Position numbers and translations under genes: made by a program
Origin: GCA-2725625 sp964574215
GTDB lineage: Bacteria; Pseudomonadota; Alphaproteobacteria; Rhodospirillales; UBA2165
Direction: 5' to 3'
NCBI GenBank assembly: GCA_964574215.1
Contig: CAZNLR010000017.1
Span: forward strand, 1-64,000
Length of the DNA: 64,000 nucleotides
Part shown: positions 44,878-54,240 of the stretch, in pieces
Layout: each line of letters begins with the position of its first letter
How positions within the stretch are numbered: the stretch's first letter is position 1
Notes under the pieces: model-generated
Told to the model about the DNA's origin: nothing
The model's input: the letters and a program-made list of their open reading frames with translations, nothing else
Database searches by the model: none

Positions 44878-46500
44878 ATGAGTTTGATCGTTGCTTTGCC
44901 GGTGGGACTATTTGCCGTTCTTGGCCTATTCATGGCATCGCGGGCCGTCGATACAGGCATTCACGCCTACGGCCTGCTGCTATTTGCCGCCAGTGTTATT
45001 GCTGGTTTTTTTGTGATCAAGAATGGCGGAAAGCTGATTGCCGACACCTCGGTTCAGGAAAAAGACGGCGTTCCCAACTATAATATGGGGATTGTCCGTG
45101 CTGGTGTGATCGCCTCCATGTTTTGGGGTGTGGTCGGTTTTTTGGTCGGTCTGGTGATTGCCCTGCAACTCAGCTTTCCGATCTTAAATCTTGACCTGCC
45201 CTGGACGAACTTCGGCCGCCTGCGGCCGCTTCACACTTCGGCGGTTATTTTCGCCTTTGGCGGTAATGTTCTGCTGACCACGACGTTTTATGTGGTTCAA
45301 CGCACCTGCCGGGCCCGTTTGGCCGGCACCTTCTCCCCCTGGTTCGTCTTTTGGGGATATCAGTTCTTTATCCTGTTGGCGGCCACCGGTTATATCTTCG
45401 GTCTTACCCAAGGTAAGGAATATGCCGAACCGGAATGGTTTGTCGATCTGTGGCTGACCATTGTCTGGGTGGTTTATCTGCTGGTGTATCTGGCGACATT
45501 GTGGAAACGCAAGGAACCTCATATATATGTCGCCAACTGGTTTTTCCTGTCCTTCATTGTCACCGTCGCCGTGCTTCATGTGGTGAACGCTATGGCGGTG
45601 CCGGTTTCCGTATTCGGCACCAAGAGTTATCCGCTCTTTGCCGGTGTGCAGGATGCGCTGACCCAGTGGTGGTATGGCCACAACGCCGTCGGCTTCTTCC
45701 TGACGGCCGGATTTCTGGGAATTATGTATTATTTCGTGCCGAAACAGGCAGACCGTCCGGTCTATTCCTACCGCTTGTCGGTGGTTCACTTTTGGACCAT
45801 TATATTCCTCTATATCTGGGCGGGACCGCACCATCTGCAGTACACCGCTCTGCCCGACTGGGCGCAAACCCTCGGCATGACCTTTTCCATCATGCTCTGG
45901 ATGCCGTCCTGGGGCGGTATGATCAACGGTCTGATGACCCTGTCCGGCGCCTGGGATAAATTACGAACCGATCCCATCCTGCGTATGCTGGTTTTGTCGG
46001 TCGCCTTCTACGGTATGAGCACCTTTGAAGGACCGTTAATGTCCATCAAATCGGTGAATGCGTTGAGTCACTACACCGACTGGACCATCGGACATGTGCA
46101 TTCCGGTGCGCTCGGCTGGGTTGGTTTCGTCAGCTTCGGCGCCCTTTATTTCCTGGCGCCGGTTGTCTGGGGACGGGAGCGCCTGTATTCGCTCCGGCTG
46201 GTCTCCATGCATTTCTGGGTTTCCACTCTGGGTATCGTCCTTTACGTGGCGGCCATGTGGGTTTCCGGTATCCTCCAAGGTTTGATGTGGCGTGCCTATG
46301 ATCATCTCGGTTTCCTGGAATATTCCTTCGCGGAAACCGTCGATGCCATGCACCCATTCTATTTGATCCGAACTCTTGGCGGCGGCTTGTTTGTCATCGG
46401 CGCCTTGATCATGGCTTACAACCTGTGGCGGACCGCCAGGGGTGATCTGCGCGAAGAAGCGCCGATCATTCCAGCGACCGGCCAAGCGACCAGCGCGTAA
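44878..46500 (+). CDS. ccoN: cbb3-type cytochrome c oxidase subunit I
   Basis: This 540-residue catalytic subunit of the high-affinity cbb3 oxidase is a haem-copper protein with about 14 helices. Metal ligands are visible: low-spin haem His in RPLHTSAVIFAF, CuB His in WYGHNAVGF and GPHHLQYT, haem b3 and low-spin ligands in HVHSGALGW, and the VYSYRLS tyrosine typical of C-type oxidases. It reduces oxygen under microaerobic conditions. AGGAG lies seven bases before the ATG. It leads the ccoN-O-Q-P-G-H-I-S cluster. Confidence 0.96.
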   Translation: MSLIVALPVGLFAVLGLFMASRAVDTGIHAYGLLLFAASVIAGFFVIKNGGKLIADTSVQEKDGVPNYNMGIVRAGVIASMFWGVVGFLVGLVIALQLSFPILNLDLPWTNFGRLRPLHTSAVIFAFGGNVLLTTTFYVVQRTCRARLAGTFSPWFVFWGYQFFILLAATGYIFGLTQGKEYAEPEWFVDLWLTIVWVVYLLVYLATLWKRKEPHIYVANWFFLSFIVTVAVLHVVNAMAVPVSVFGTKSYPLFAGVQDALTQWWYGHNAVGFFLTAGFLGIMYYFVPKQADRPVYSYRLSVVHFWTIIFLYIWAGPHHLQYTALPDWAQTLGMTFSIMLWMPSWGGMINGLMTLSGAWDKLRTDPILRMLVLSVAFYGMSTFEGPLMSIKSVNALSHYTDWTIGHVHSGALGWVGFVSFGALYFLAPVVWGRERLYSLRLVSMHFWVSTLGIVLYVAAMWVSGILQGLMWRAYDHLGFLEYSFAETVDAMHPFYLIRTLGGGLFVIGALIMAYNLWRTARGDLREEAPIIPATGQATSA

Positions 46501-46511
46501 GGAGATCGAAA

Positions 46512-47237
46512 ATGATGAAACACGAAAAAATTGAAAAAAATTCGATCTTGATGACGGTTTTGATCTTGGTCGTAATTTCAATCGGCGGCATTGTGGAAAT
46601 TGCGCCGCTGTTTTACCTCGAAAGCACCATCGAGAAAGTAAAGGGGATGCGGCCCTATACGCCGTTGGAACTGGCGGGCCGAAATATTTATATCCGCGAA
46701 GGCTGCTACAACTGCCACAGCCAAATGGTGCGTCCGTTCCGCGACGAACTCGAACGCTATGGCCATTACAGCCTGGCGGCCGAGAGTATGTATGATCATC
46801 CTTTCCAATGGGGATCGAAGCGGACCGGGCCGGACCTGGCGCGCCTCGGCGGAAAGTATTCGGATGAATGGCACAGGGATCATATGGCGGATCCGCGCAG
46901 CCTGGTACCGGAATCTGTCATGCCGGGCTATCCGTTCCTGTTGGAAGCTGATGTTTACGTTGACGACATGGCGGATCATCTGAAAACCAACCGGATGATC
47001 GGCGTTCCCTATACGGACGAAATGATTGCCAGTGCGGTGGCCGACGCCAAAGCGCAGGCCAATCCCGATGACGACAATGCCGAGGCTTTGGTCAAACGGT
47101 ATCCCAAAGCTCAGGTTCGGGATTTCGACGGCGATCCGAAAAAACTCTCGGAAATGGATGCGCTGATCGCCTATCTGCAAATGATCGGCACCTTGGTCGA
47201 CTTCAAGGCCTTCAAGGCCGAAGACAATCTACGTTGA
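46512..47237 (+). CDS. ccoO: cbb3-type cytochrome c oxidase subunit II
   Basis: This 241-residue mono-haem c-type subunit has an N-terminal membrane anchor (about 15-37) and the haem motif GCYNCHSQMVRPFRDE. The distal methionine is probably in ESVMPGYPFL. It passes electrons to CcoN in the periplasm. AAGGAG lies seven bases before the ATG at 46512, and it follows ccoN by 11 bases. Confidence 0.96.
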   Translation: MMKHEKIEKNSILMTVLILVVISIGGIVEIAPLFYLESTIEKVKGMRPYTPLELAGRNIYIREGCYNCHSQMVRPFRDELERYGHYSLAAESMYDHPFQWGSKRTGPDLARLGGKYSDEWHRDHMADPRSLVPESVMPGYPFLLEADVYVDDMADHLKTNRMIGVPYTDEMIASAVADAKAQANPDDDNAEALVKRYPKAQVRDFDGDPKKLSEMDALIAYLQMIGTLVDFKAFKAEDNLR

Positions 47238-47248
47238 GGAAGGGCGAG

Positions 47249-47398
47249 ATGACTTACGAAAGTGTTTTGGCGTTTTCCCAGACTTGGGGCCTGGTTTACT
47301 TCATGGCGGTGTTTTTCGCCGTACTGGTATATGCACTTAGGCCCAGCGCACGTAGAAAATTCGAAGAGGCGGCGAATATCCCGCTGAAGGAGGACTAA
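47249..47398 (+). CDS. ccoQ: cbb3 oxidase small subunit CcoQ/FixQ
   Basis: The product is 49 residues, with a single hydrophobic helix (GLVYFMAVFFAVLVYAL, residues 14-30) and a basic then acidic tail ending PLKED. Its position between ccoO and ccoP, its size and its topology identify it as CcoQ, which stabilises the cbb3 complex. AGGAAGGG precedes the ATG at 47249. Its 3' end contains the ribosome site of ccoP (GAAGGAGG). Confidence 0.92.
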   Translation: MTYESVLAFSQTWGLVYFMAVFFAVLVYALRPSARRKFEEAANIPLKED

Positions 47399-47401
47399 CC
47401 G

Positions 47402-48277
47402 ATGGCTGATCAAAATCAAATAGATGCTGCGACCGGTTCTGAAATTAAAGATCACGAGTGGGATGGTATTAAGGAACTGAACACCCCACTGCCCCGATGG
47501 TGGGTGTGGGTATTTTACGCCTCCATAATTTGGGCGATCGGCTATTGGATCGCCATGCCGGCATGGCCGCTGTTGTCGAGCCATACCAAAGGCATGCTGG
47601 GCTATTCCAGCAGGGCCGAGGTTATGGATGAGGTCAAAAAGGCGGCCGAAGCGCAATCGGCTTTAAATACGCGATTGCGGGCAGCATCCCTTGAACAGAT
47701 CAGGACCGATTCCGAACTACTGGAATTTGCCCTGGCTGGCGGCCGTTCGGCATTTAACGTCAACTGCTCTCAGTGTCATGGATTGGGTGCTCAGGGTTTT
47801 GCCGGATATCCCAACCTCAACGACGATGAATGGCTGTGGGGCGGCACCTTGAAGGATATTTCCTACACCATCACCCATGGCGCCCGGAACGATACCGACG
47901 ACGATGCCCGTACCTCGGAAATGCCGGCCTTTTTGAAAGACGAAGTTATCGATGCGGCCCAGGTAGAGGATGTGACGGAGTATGTGTTGTCCTTGTCCGG
48001 AAAATCGGAAAACACAGAAGCTGCAGCGAAGGGCAAAGCCGTTTACACGGAAAATTGCGTCGATTGCCACGGCAAGGATGGGGTCGGTAACGCCGAGTTT
48101 GGCGCGCCGGCGCTGAACAACGGTATATGGTTATACGGCGGAGACCGTGATACAATCCGTCAAACCATATCCAACAGCCGTAACGGAGTTATGCCCGCCT
48201 GGGGTGCGCTGCTCAATCCCGACACAATTAAGAAGCTGGCTATTTACGTGCATTCGCTGGGTGGGGGAAGCAAGTAA
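47402..48277 (+). CDS. ccoP: cbb3-type cytochrome c oxidase subunit III (dihaem)
   Basis: This 291-residue dihaem c-type cytochrome has an N-terminal segment with one membrane helix (about 36-55). Two haem c sites follow: NCSQCHGLG and NCVDCHGKDG. It accepts electrons from soluble cytochrome c or the bc1 complex. It starts three bases after ccoQ, whose 3' end supplies the strong Shine-Dalgarno sequence. Confidence 0.96.
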   Translation: MADQNQIDAATGSEIKDHEWDGIKELNTPLPRWWVWVFYASIIWAIGYWIAMPAWPLLSSHTKGMLGYSSRAEVMDEVKKAAEAQSALNTRLRAASLEQIRTDSELLEFALAGGRSAFNVNCSQCHGLGAQGFAGYPNLNDDEWLWGGTLKDISYTITHGARNDTDDDARTSEMPAFLKDEVIDAAQVEDVTEYVLSLSGKSENTEAAAKGKAVYTENCVDCHGKDGVGNAEFGAPALNNGIWLYGGDRDTIRQTISNSRNGVMPAWGALLNPDTIKKLAIYVHSLGGGSK

Positions 48278-48306
48278 AAGCTTCCTAACCGCCAGGAGCA
48301 TCTAAC

Positions 48307-49785
48307 ATGCTAGACGAGAAAACCGTCCAGGACGTCGAACAGTTCGACGTCCAGGCGGTTAATAGAAAAGAAAACCGCTCGCTCTATCAGGCGAGGCAAA
48401 AGATCTATCCCAAACGGGTAACCGGCGCCTTCCGCAAATTCAAATGGGCGGTCATGATCGTTACCCTGGGAATTTACTATTTTACGCCTTGGATTCGATG
48501 GGACCGGGGTGAACAGTTACCCGATCAAGCCGTGCTGATCGATTTTCCTGCACGGCGGTTTTATTTCTTTTTCATCGAAATTTGGCCTCAGGAATTGTTT
48601 TTTGTCACCGGTCTTCTGGTTATGGCGGGAGTCGGTCTTTTCCTGACAACGAGTCTGGCCGGCCGTATGTGGTGCGGTTATTCCTGCCCCCAGACCGTTT
48701 GGACCGATTTATTTCTATATGTCGAACGGTTCATCGAGGGCGACCGGAACGCTCGCATGAAACTCGACCGTGAGGATTTTTCCGGCGGTAAATTCTTTAA
48801 AAAAGTGATCAAGCACTTTATTTGGCTGGTGATTGCCATGCTAACGGGCGGTGCCTGGATTTTCTATTACGCCGATGCACCGACGTTGGCGGTGCAGTTC
48901 GTCCAGTTTGAAGCTCCGGCGGTAGCCTATATCACCGTCGCCATATTAACCGGTACAACCTACCTGTTGGGCGGCATCGCCCGGGAGCAGGTATGTATTT
49001 ATATGTGCCCCTGGCCCCGCATTATGGGCGCCATGATGGACGAACATTCGGTAACCGTCACTTACCGGGGCCACCGGGGCGAACCGCGGGGCTCCCACAA
49101 AAGAGGCGATACCTGGGAAGGACGGGGAGACTGCGTCGACTGCAATGCCTGTGTCGCTGTATGTCCCATGGGAATCGATATTCGGGACGGTTCGCAACTT
49201 GAATGCATCACCTGCGCCCTTTGTATAGACGCTTGCAATGACGTTATGAAAAAGGTGGAGCGGCCAAGGAATTTGATTTGGTATGCCGCCACCTTAAAAA
49301 AAGATCAAATCGACAGACGAGCGAAGTTGAGGGTCAAGTGGTTCCGGCCCCGGACGATTTCCTATTTTGCGCTGTTCTGTCTGGTGGGAGGGATCATTGT
49401 ATATGGCCTGTCAACTCGGGCTGATATGGATGTCAATGTCCTCAGGGACCGCAATCCTCTGTTTGTGACTCTGTCCGACGGCAGTATCCGCAACGGTTAT
49501 ACGTTCAAAGTCTTGAACAAAGCCCACGAGCCCAGAACCTTCAGTCTTTCCTTGAACGGTCTAGAAGGTTTGGCTTTGAAAATTATCGGTATGGACGACG
49601 ACCTTTCCGGTGGCGACCCGTTTATCACCGTCCGTCCCGACAAGCTGAAAAGTATGCGTATATTGGTGTCGGCTCCGAAGGCCAGTTTGTCTCAGCCTTC
49701 CCATACCATCAGCTTCACCATCCGTGAGATCAACTCCGGCGAAAAAGCGCAATATGTGAGCACCTTTAGGGGCCCTGAAAAATGA
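48307..49785 (+). CDS. ccoG: Cytochrome oxidase maturation protein CcoG (FixG)
   Basis: This 492-residue membrane iron-sulfur protein has four or five membrane helices. The conserved WCGYSCPQTVWTDLF motif is present, as are two 4Fe-4S sites (CVDCNACVAVCPMGID and CITCALCIDACNDV), and the C-terminal domain is an Ig-like periplasmic fold. CcoG has been linked to copper reduction during cbb3 assembly. AGGAG lies eight bases before the ATG. It overlaps fixH by four bases. Confidence 0.95.
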   Translation: MLDEKTVQDVEQFDVQAVNRKENRSLYQARQKIYPKRVTGAFRKFKWAVMIVTLGIYYFTPWIRWDRGEQLPDQAVLIDFPARRFYFFFIEIWPQELFFVTGLLVMAGVGLFLTTSLAGRMWCGYSCPQTVWTDLFLYVERFIEGDRNARMKLDREDFSGGKFFKKVIKHFIWLVIAMLTGGAWIFYYADAPTLAVQFVQFEAPAVAYITVAILTGTTYLLGGIAREQVCIYMCPWPRIMGAMMDEHSVTVTYRGHRGEPRGSHKRGDTWEGRGDCVDCNACVAVCPMGIDIRDGSQLECITCALCIDACNDVMKKVERPRNLIWYAATLKKDQIDRRAKLRVKWFRPRTISYFALFCLVGGIIVYGLSTRADMDVNVLRDRNPLFVTLSDGSIRNGYTFKVLNKAHEPRTFSLSLNGLEGLALKIIGMDDDLSGGDPFITVRPDKLKSMRILVSAPKASLSQPSHTISFTIREINSGEKAQYVSTFRGPEK

Positions 49786-50276
49786 TGACTTCTTTTTATG
49801 GACCGCACAACCCGATAACTGGCCGGACGGTGCTCTATTGGGTAATTGCGTTCTTTGTCATCATTTTCGCGGCCAACGGTGTATTCGTTTATTTCGCCCT
49901 TTCCAGCTGGCCGGGATTGAGCACGGATAACGCCTATGAAAAGGGGTTGCGGTACAATGCCACCTTGGCGGAGGGCGCCGCCCAGCAAAAGCTCGGTTGG
50001 CGGAGTAGTGTCGTTGCTCCGAAAGGGCAGAAATTGGAAGTTCGATTTTCAGGCTCGGACGGCAATCCGCTGCCAGGGTTGGAAGTGACTGCGGCCATGG
50101 TCAGACCGTCTCACGAAGGTTACGATGTGTCCGTAAAATTGCGGTCGGTTGAGCCAGGATTGTACGTAGCACCGGTTACTTTGGGGCTCAAAGGCCATTG
50201 GATGGTGGAAGTGAATGCCACCAACGAAGCGGGCGACCGCTATAAAATGATTCATGAAATAGATATCGCTCCGTAA
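49782..50276 (+). CDS. ccoH: FixH family protein (CcoH)
   Basis: This 164-residue FixH-family assembly protein has one N-terminal membrane helix (about 20-45, AFFVIIFAANGVFVYFAL), the conserved STDNAYEKGLRYN motif and a periplasmic beta domain. It is needed for cbb3 assembly. It overlaps ccoG by four bases (ATGA) and is followed by the copper ATPase gene after 14 bases. Confidence 0.93.
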   Translation: MMTSFYGPHNPITGRTVLYWVIAFFVIIFAANGVFVYFALSSWPGLSTDNAYEKGLRYNATLAEGAAQQKLGWRSSVVAPKGQKLEVRFSGSDGNPLPGLEVTAAMVRPSHEGYDVSVKLRSVEPGLYVAPVTLGLKGHWMVEVNATNEAGDRYKMIHEIDIAP

Positions 50277-50290
50277 GGAGATTAGTCGAT

Positions 50291-52495
50291 ATGGACAATT
50301 TGACTCCTTCGGCGGTTTCGGAGGACTTCATAAAAGATCCGGTTTCCTTCGTTCAGGAGGAAGCGCCGGGCGTATCCAGCCTCAATTTGATGGTGGAAAA
50401 CGTTCACTGTGCCGGTTGCATCAATAAAATCGAGCGGAATTTGAACGAGATGCCGGGCATTGTCCGGGCGCGGGTCAATATGAGCACAAGGCGCTTGCGG
50501 GTCGACTGGCGAACGGGCGAGGCCGAAGGTAAAAGCATTATGCGCAAGGTCTCCGACATGGGTTATCCGGTCGCGCCCTTCGATCCGGCCCAGCTCATGT
50601 CGGGCTCCTCAGCCGAAGGAAAATCCCTGCTGATCGCTTTGGCCGTTGCAGGGTTCGCTGCCGGCAATGTCATGCTGCTATCGGTATCCATATGGGCGGG
50701 CGCTTTCTCGGATATGGGCGTGGCAACCCGGGATCTGTTTCACTGGATATCGGCGCTGATCGCCATGCCGGCTATCGTTTTCGCCGGGCGGCCGTTTTTC
50801 AAATCCGCCTATTCGGCCCTCAAAGCCTCGTCGCTCAATATGGATGTACCCATTTCCCTGGCGGTGGTCTTGGCGGGGTGTCTCAGCCTCTATCAGACGG
50901 CGGCCAGCCAGGAACACGCCTATTTCGATGCTTCGGTGACGCTATTATTCTTCCTGCTGATCGGCCGCTACCTGGATCACCAGGCGCGGGCCAAAGCGCG
51001 CTCGGCGGCCGAACATCTGCTCACGCTGTCGGCGACCGCGGCTACGGTCATCGACGAGAACGATAAGCTCCAGACCTTGCCCATATCTGAAATCGTCACC
51101 GGTATGACCGTGATCGTGGTGGCAGGTGAACGCATCCCGGTGGACGGCATGGTTATCGAAGGACGGTCGGACGTGGACACGTCCCTTGTTACAGGAGAAA
51201 CGCTGCCTAAATCGGTGAACGAACGAAGCGAGGTTTATGCCGGCACCTTAAATGTCAGCGGGCCGTTGACCTTATGCGTGACCGCCGTTGCCCAGGATAC
51301 CTTGCTGGCAGAAATCGTCCGTCTTATGGAGGCCGCCGAGCAAGGGCGCGCCAAGTATGTACGGATCGCCGACCGAGTGGCCCGGTTCTATGCGCCCGCG
51401 GTTCATATTCTGGCGGCCGGTACCTTTCTGGGCTGGTGGCTTCTGGTTGGGGCCACGTGGCAGACCTCGCTGATCACCGCCATAGCCGTTTTGATTATTA
51501 CCTGCCCTTGTGCGCTCGGATTGGCAGTGCCCGTGGTTCAGGTGGTGGCCAACGGCATGCTGCTGCGGAAGGGTGTTTTGGTCAAAAAGGCCGATGCCCT
51601 GGAACGGTTGGCGGCTGCCGATATGATCGTATTCGATAAAACGGGCACCTTGACTTTGGGCCGGCCCATATTGAAAAACCGCTCCGAAATCACCGACCAG
51701 GATATCGGGATTGCGGCGTCCATGGCACGCCACAGCAAACATCCGCTTTCCCGGGCAATTGCCCAAGAAACGGATAGCCAGGAGATTAAGTTTGATGACT
51801 TAACGGAAGTCCCCGGTTGTGGTCTTGAGGCCTATCGGGATGGACTAAGAATTCGTCTGGGTAACCGAGATTGGTGTGGCGTTGAAGCAGGTGACGATGC
51901 CGACGACACAACCGAACTGTGGCTGGTTCCGAAGGGAGACACTCCGGTCCGGTTTTCCTTCGAAGACCAATTGAGGTCTGATGCCTTGGGAGCGATCGGC
52001 GAATTGAAGTCAAAAGGATACGGCATTGAGCTTTTGTCGGGAGACATTGAGTCCGTCGTCGAGGGGGTCGCCGAAAAGCTCAACATCGGCCAGTGGCGGG
52101 CCCGGTGTAAACCCGATGAAAAGCTGGCAAGACTTCAAGAACTCGCTGACCAAGGGCACAAAGTCATCATGGTGGGTGACGGCTTGAACGACGCGCCTGC
52201 TTTGGCTGCGGGTTTTGCCTCGATTTCGCCTGCCCAGGCAGCCGATGTCAGCCAAACCGCCGCCGATGTTATATTTCAGGGCGAAAATCTTGGGGCGGTG
52301 AATACTGTGTTGCGCACGGCCCGGCTGGCGGACCGGCTGGTGAAGCAGAATTTCGGGTTGGCGTTTCTGTATAACGCCATCGCCATACCCATTGCCGTGA
52401 TCGGCCTGGCGACGCCACTGGTGGCGGCGGTGGCCATGTCGTCGTCGTCCTTGATCGTGACCCTGAACGCCTTCCGGCTGCGCCTGTCGAGGTAG
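50291..52495 (+). CDS. ccoI: Copper-translocating P1B-type ATPase CcoI (FixI)
   Basis: This 734-residue heavy-metal P-type ATPase has an N-terminal HMA domain with the metal motif HCAGCI (about residue 38). Core motifs are TGETLP, the membrane metal site CPCALGLAVP, phosphorylation site DKTGTLT, HSKHPLSRA and GDGLNDAPAL. In this position it exports Cu to assemble CuB of the cbb3 oxidase. It ends three bases before ccoS starts. Confidence 0.95.
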   Translation: MDNLTPSAVSEDFIKDPVSFVQEEAPGVSSLNLMVENVHCAGCINKIERNLNEMPGIVRARVNMSTRRLRVDWRTGEAEGKSIMRKVSDMGYPVAPFDPAQLMSGSSAEGKSLLIALAVAGFAAGNVMLLSVSIWAGAFSDMGVATRDLFHWISALIAMPAIVFAGRPFFKSAYSALKASSLNMDVPISLAVVLAGCLSLYQTAASQEHAYFDASVTLLFFLLIGRYLDHQARAKARSAAEHLLTLSATAATVIDENDKLQTLPISEIVTGMTVIVVAGERIPVDGMVIEGRSDVDTSLVTGETLPKSVNERSEVYAGTLNVSGPLTLCVTAVAQDTLLAEIVRLMEAAEQGRAKYVRIADRVARFYAPAVHILAAGTFLGWWLLVGATWQTSLITAIAVLIITCPCALGLAVPVVQVVANGMLLRKGVLVKKADALERLAAADMIVFDKTGTLTLGRPILKNRSEITDQDIGIAASMARHSKHPLSRAIAQETDSQEIKFDDLTEVPGCGLEAYRDGLRIRLGNRDWCGVEAGDDADDTTELWLVPKGDTPVRFSFEDQLRSDALGAIGELKSKGYGIELLSGDIESVVEGVAEKLNIGQWRARCKPDEKLARLQELADQGHKVIMVGDGLNDAPALAAGFASISPAQAADVSQTAADVIFQGENLGAVNTVLRTARLADRLVKQNFGLAFLYNAIAIPIAVIGLATPLVAAVAMSSSSLIVTLNAFRLRLSR

Positions 52496-52498
52496 AAG

Positions 52499-52663
52499 AT
52501 GGACCTTTTGATCTACTTCATCCCGATCGCTATTTTTCTCGGCTTCGTCGGCCTGGCCGCGTTCCTATGGGCGCTGAAATCGGGCCAGTTCGAAGACATG
52601 GACGGCGCTGCCATGCGCATCCTTATCGACGACGAACCCAACGAAGAACCGGAAAACAAATAA
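52499..52663 (+). CDS. ccoS: cbb3 oxidase assembly protein CcoS
   Basis: The product is 54 residues. A single membrane helix (about 4-26, IYFIPIAIFLGFVGLAAFLWAL in parts) is followed by the CcoS hallmark LKSGQFEDMDGAAMRIL and an acidic tail. It is last in the cco cluster and needed for cofactor insertion. The ATG at 52499 lies three bases after the ccoI stop. Its stop is two bases from the stop of the convergent UbiD-family gene. Confidence 0.93.
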   Translation: MDLLIYFIPIAIFLGFVGLAAFLWALKSGQFEDMDGAAMRILIDDEPNEEPENK

Positions 52664-52665
52664 TG

Positions 52666-54240
52666 TTAATGATGGGGCGGATCGGTGAGGCCGGTACGGC
52701 CTTTTTCTGATTCGCCCAGCAGGTACTGTCCGTCACCGTTGCGCATAAGTTTTCCCTCTTGCCGGAGTTCCGTTAGCTGAACGGAAACCTCCCGCCCGTC
52801 CCGGCTGCCTATGGCGGCCATGATATCGGCGAAAAAGAGGGGGCTGGCCTCTTCCAAAGCCTGGCGGACGGTCTGGTATCTGGCTTCGCCGCCGATAGCC
52901 GGCGCGCCGGCCGGTCGCATGGTCAGCTTATCCCGGCTTTCCAGCGGCAGGGTCAGGTCGAACCCGGCCTTGTCGCCGACGCCGCCGCCATTGAGGGACG
53001 GATTGAGGGGCATGCCCGCCATATTCTTGAGAACGACCGTGTCCCGTTCCGCCTGGAAACGCGACGCCAAAGCCCATTCCATCTGATGCTCGGACCGGAT
53101 GTCGATGTCTTCATCGGTGATGAAAATATGCTTGGCGCTGAAGACTTCGGCAAATAAGGCGGCAATGGCGGTGCGCGCGTCGCCGTTCTGCCTTTGCCGG
53201 ATAGCCACCCGTAGGGCCTGGCCCTCGGCGGAAGCCGGCGGCAAATGAATGTCCCGGGCATCGATCCCTGCGGCTTTGAGTATCCGGTCAGCCTGGGCTT
53301 CTATGCGGACTGCCATCAAGTGAACTGATTCCACCAGTTGATTGTCGTAACCCGACCCGTGCAGCAATGTCTGATGCAGCACATCCTTGCGGTGGGTGAT
53401 AGCGGTGACATGAAACACCGGGTCCATATGCATGGGGCCGTAATAGCCGACGAACTCGCCGTAAGGGCCTTCGGGCTCCACATAGCCATGTTCGTCCAAA
53501 TAGCCCTCGATGATCATTTCGGCATCGGCCGGAACGCGGCCGTCGTTGGTAACGGCTTTGACCAGGGGCAGGGATTCACCCCGGAGGGTGCCCACCATGG
53601 CCAGTTCGTCGGTGGGGATGCGCATGCCCGCCGCCAGATAATCGACCGGGTGGGAGCCGACGGCGAAATTGACGGTCAGTTTCTCTCCCCGCTCGACGCA
53701 GGCCAGGTAAATTTCCTTCAAATCCGATGGCGCCGTCAGGTTGGTACCGGCCTCATGTGGCCCGCGTAGGCTCAACCGTCGGCAGCCCACATTGGTGACG
53801 CCGGTCTCCGGATTGACGCTGTAATCGATGCCGGACGACAGATAGACGCCGCCGTCGAACTGGTGCTGGATATGAAACGGCAGCTTGGTAAGGTCGGCCT
53901 CGTCGCCGGTCAGCACGACGTCCTGTACCGGCGCGTCTCCTTGCTCCACTTCCACAACCGGCTGGGGATTGCCAAGGCGGCGCTGGAATTCGGTAATAAC
54001 ATCCGTCTCCGCCACATCCATGGCCGCCGCCAGGCGTTTGCGGCTGCCGTTGACATTGGCAACCAGGGAAAGTCCTTCCGGCCCCACGTCCGTGAACAGC
54101 AATGCCTTTTCGCTTTTTTCGATAATGGATGATAAGTTCGAGAGTTCTATAGGATCCGAATACGTCACGAGTTCGCCCATTTCGTCGAGCTTTTCGACAA
54201 ATCGGCGCAGTCGAAACTTTTCCGTATCAGCTTTTGGCAT
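52666..54240 (-). CDS. UbiD-family (prenylated-FMN) decarboxylase with C-terminal extension
   Basis: The product is 524 residues. The UbiD fold is recognisable from DVGPEGLSLVANVNGSRKRLA, a GTLRGESLPLVKA stretch and the EGPYGEFVGYYG motif carrying conserved catalytic glutamates. The family uses prenylated FMN to decarboxylate (or carboxylate) unsaturated or aromatic acids. The last 70 or so residues (ADIMAAIGSRDGREVSVQL...GKLMRNGDGQYLLG) look like a small winged-helix-type extension, not seen in UbiD itself. The ATG at 54240 is preferred; it overlaps the molybdenum-hydroxylase gene by 14 bases. The substrate is unknown. No UbiX (prFMN synthase) is encoded nearby. Confidence 0.85.
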   Translation of the reverse strand: MPKADTEKFRLRRFVEKLDEMGELVTYSDPIELSNLSSIIEKSEKALLFTDVGPEGLSLVANVNGSRKRLAAAMDVAETDVITEFQRRLGNPQPVVEVEQGDAPVQDVVLTGDEADLTKLPFHIQHQFDGGVYLSSGIDYSVNPETGVTNVGCRRLSLRGPHEAGTNLTAPSDLKEIYLACVERGEKLTVNFAVGSHPVDYLAAGMRIPTDELAMVGTLRGESLPLVKAVTNDGRVPADAEMIIEGYLDEHGYVEPEGPYGEFVGYYGPMHMDPVFHVTAITHRKDVLHQTLLHGSGYDNQLVESVHLMAVRIEAQADRILKAAGIDARDIHLPPASAEGQALRVAIRQRQNGDARTAIAALFAEVFSAKHIFITDEDIDIRSEHQMEWALASRFQAERDTVVLKNMAGMPLNPSLNGGGVGDKAGFDLTLPLESRDKLTMRPAGAPAIGGEARYQTVRQALEEASPLFFADIMAAIGSRDGREVSVQLTELRQEGKLMRNGDGQYLLGESEKGRTGLTDPPHH

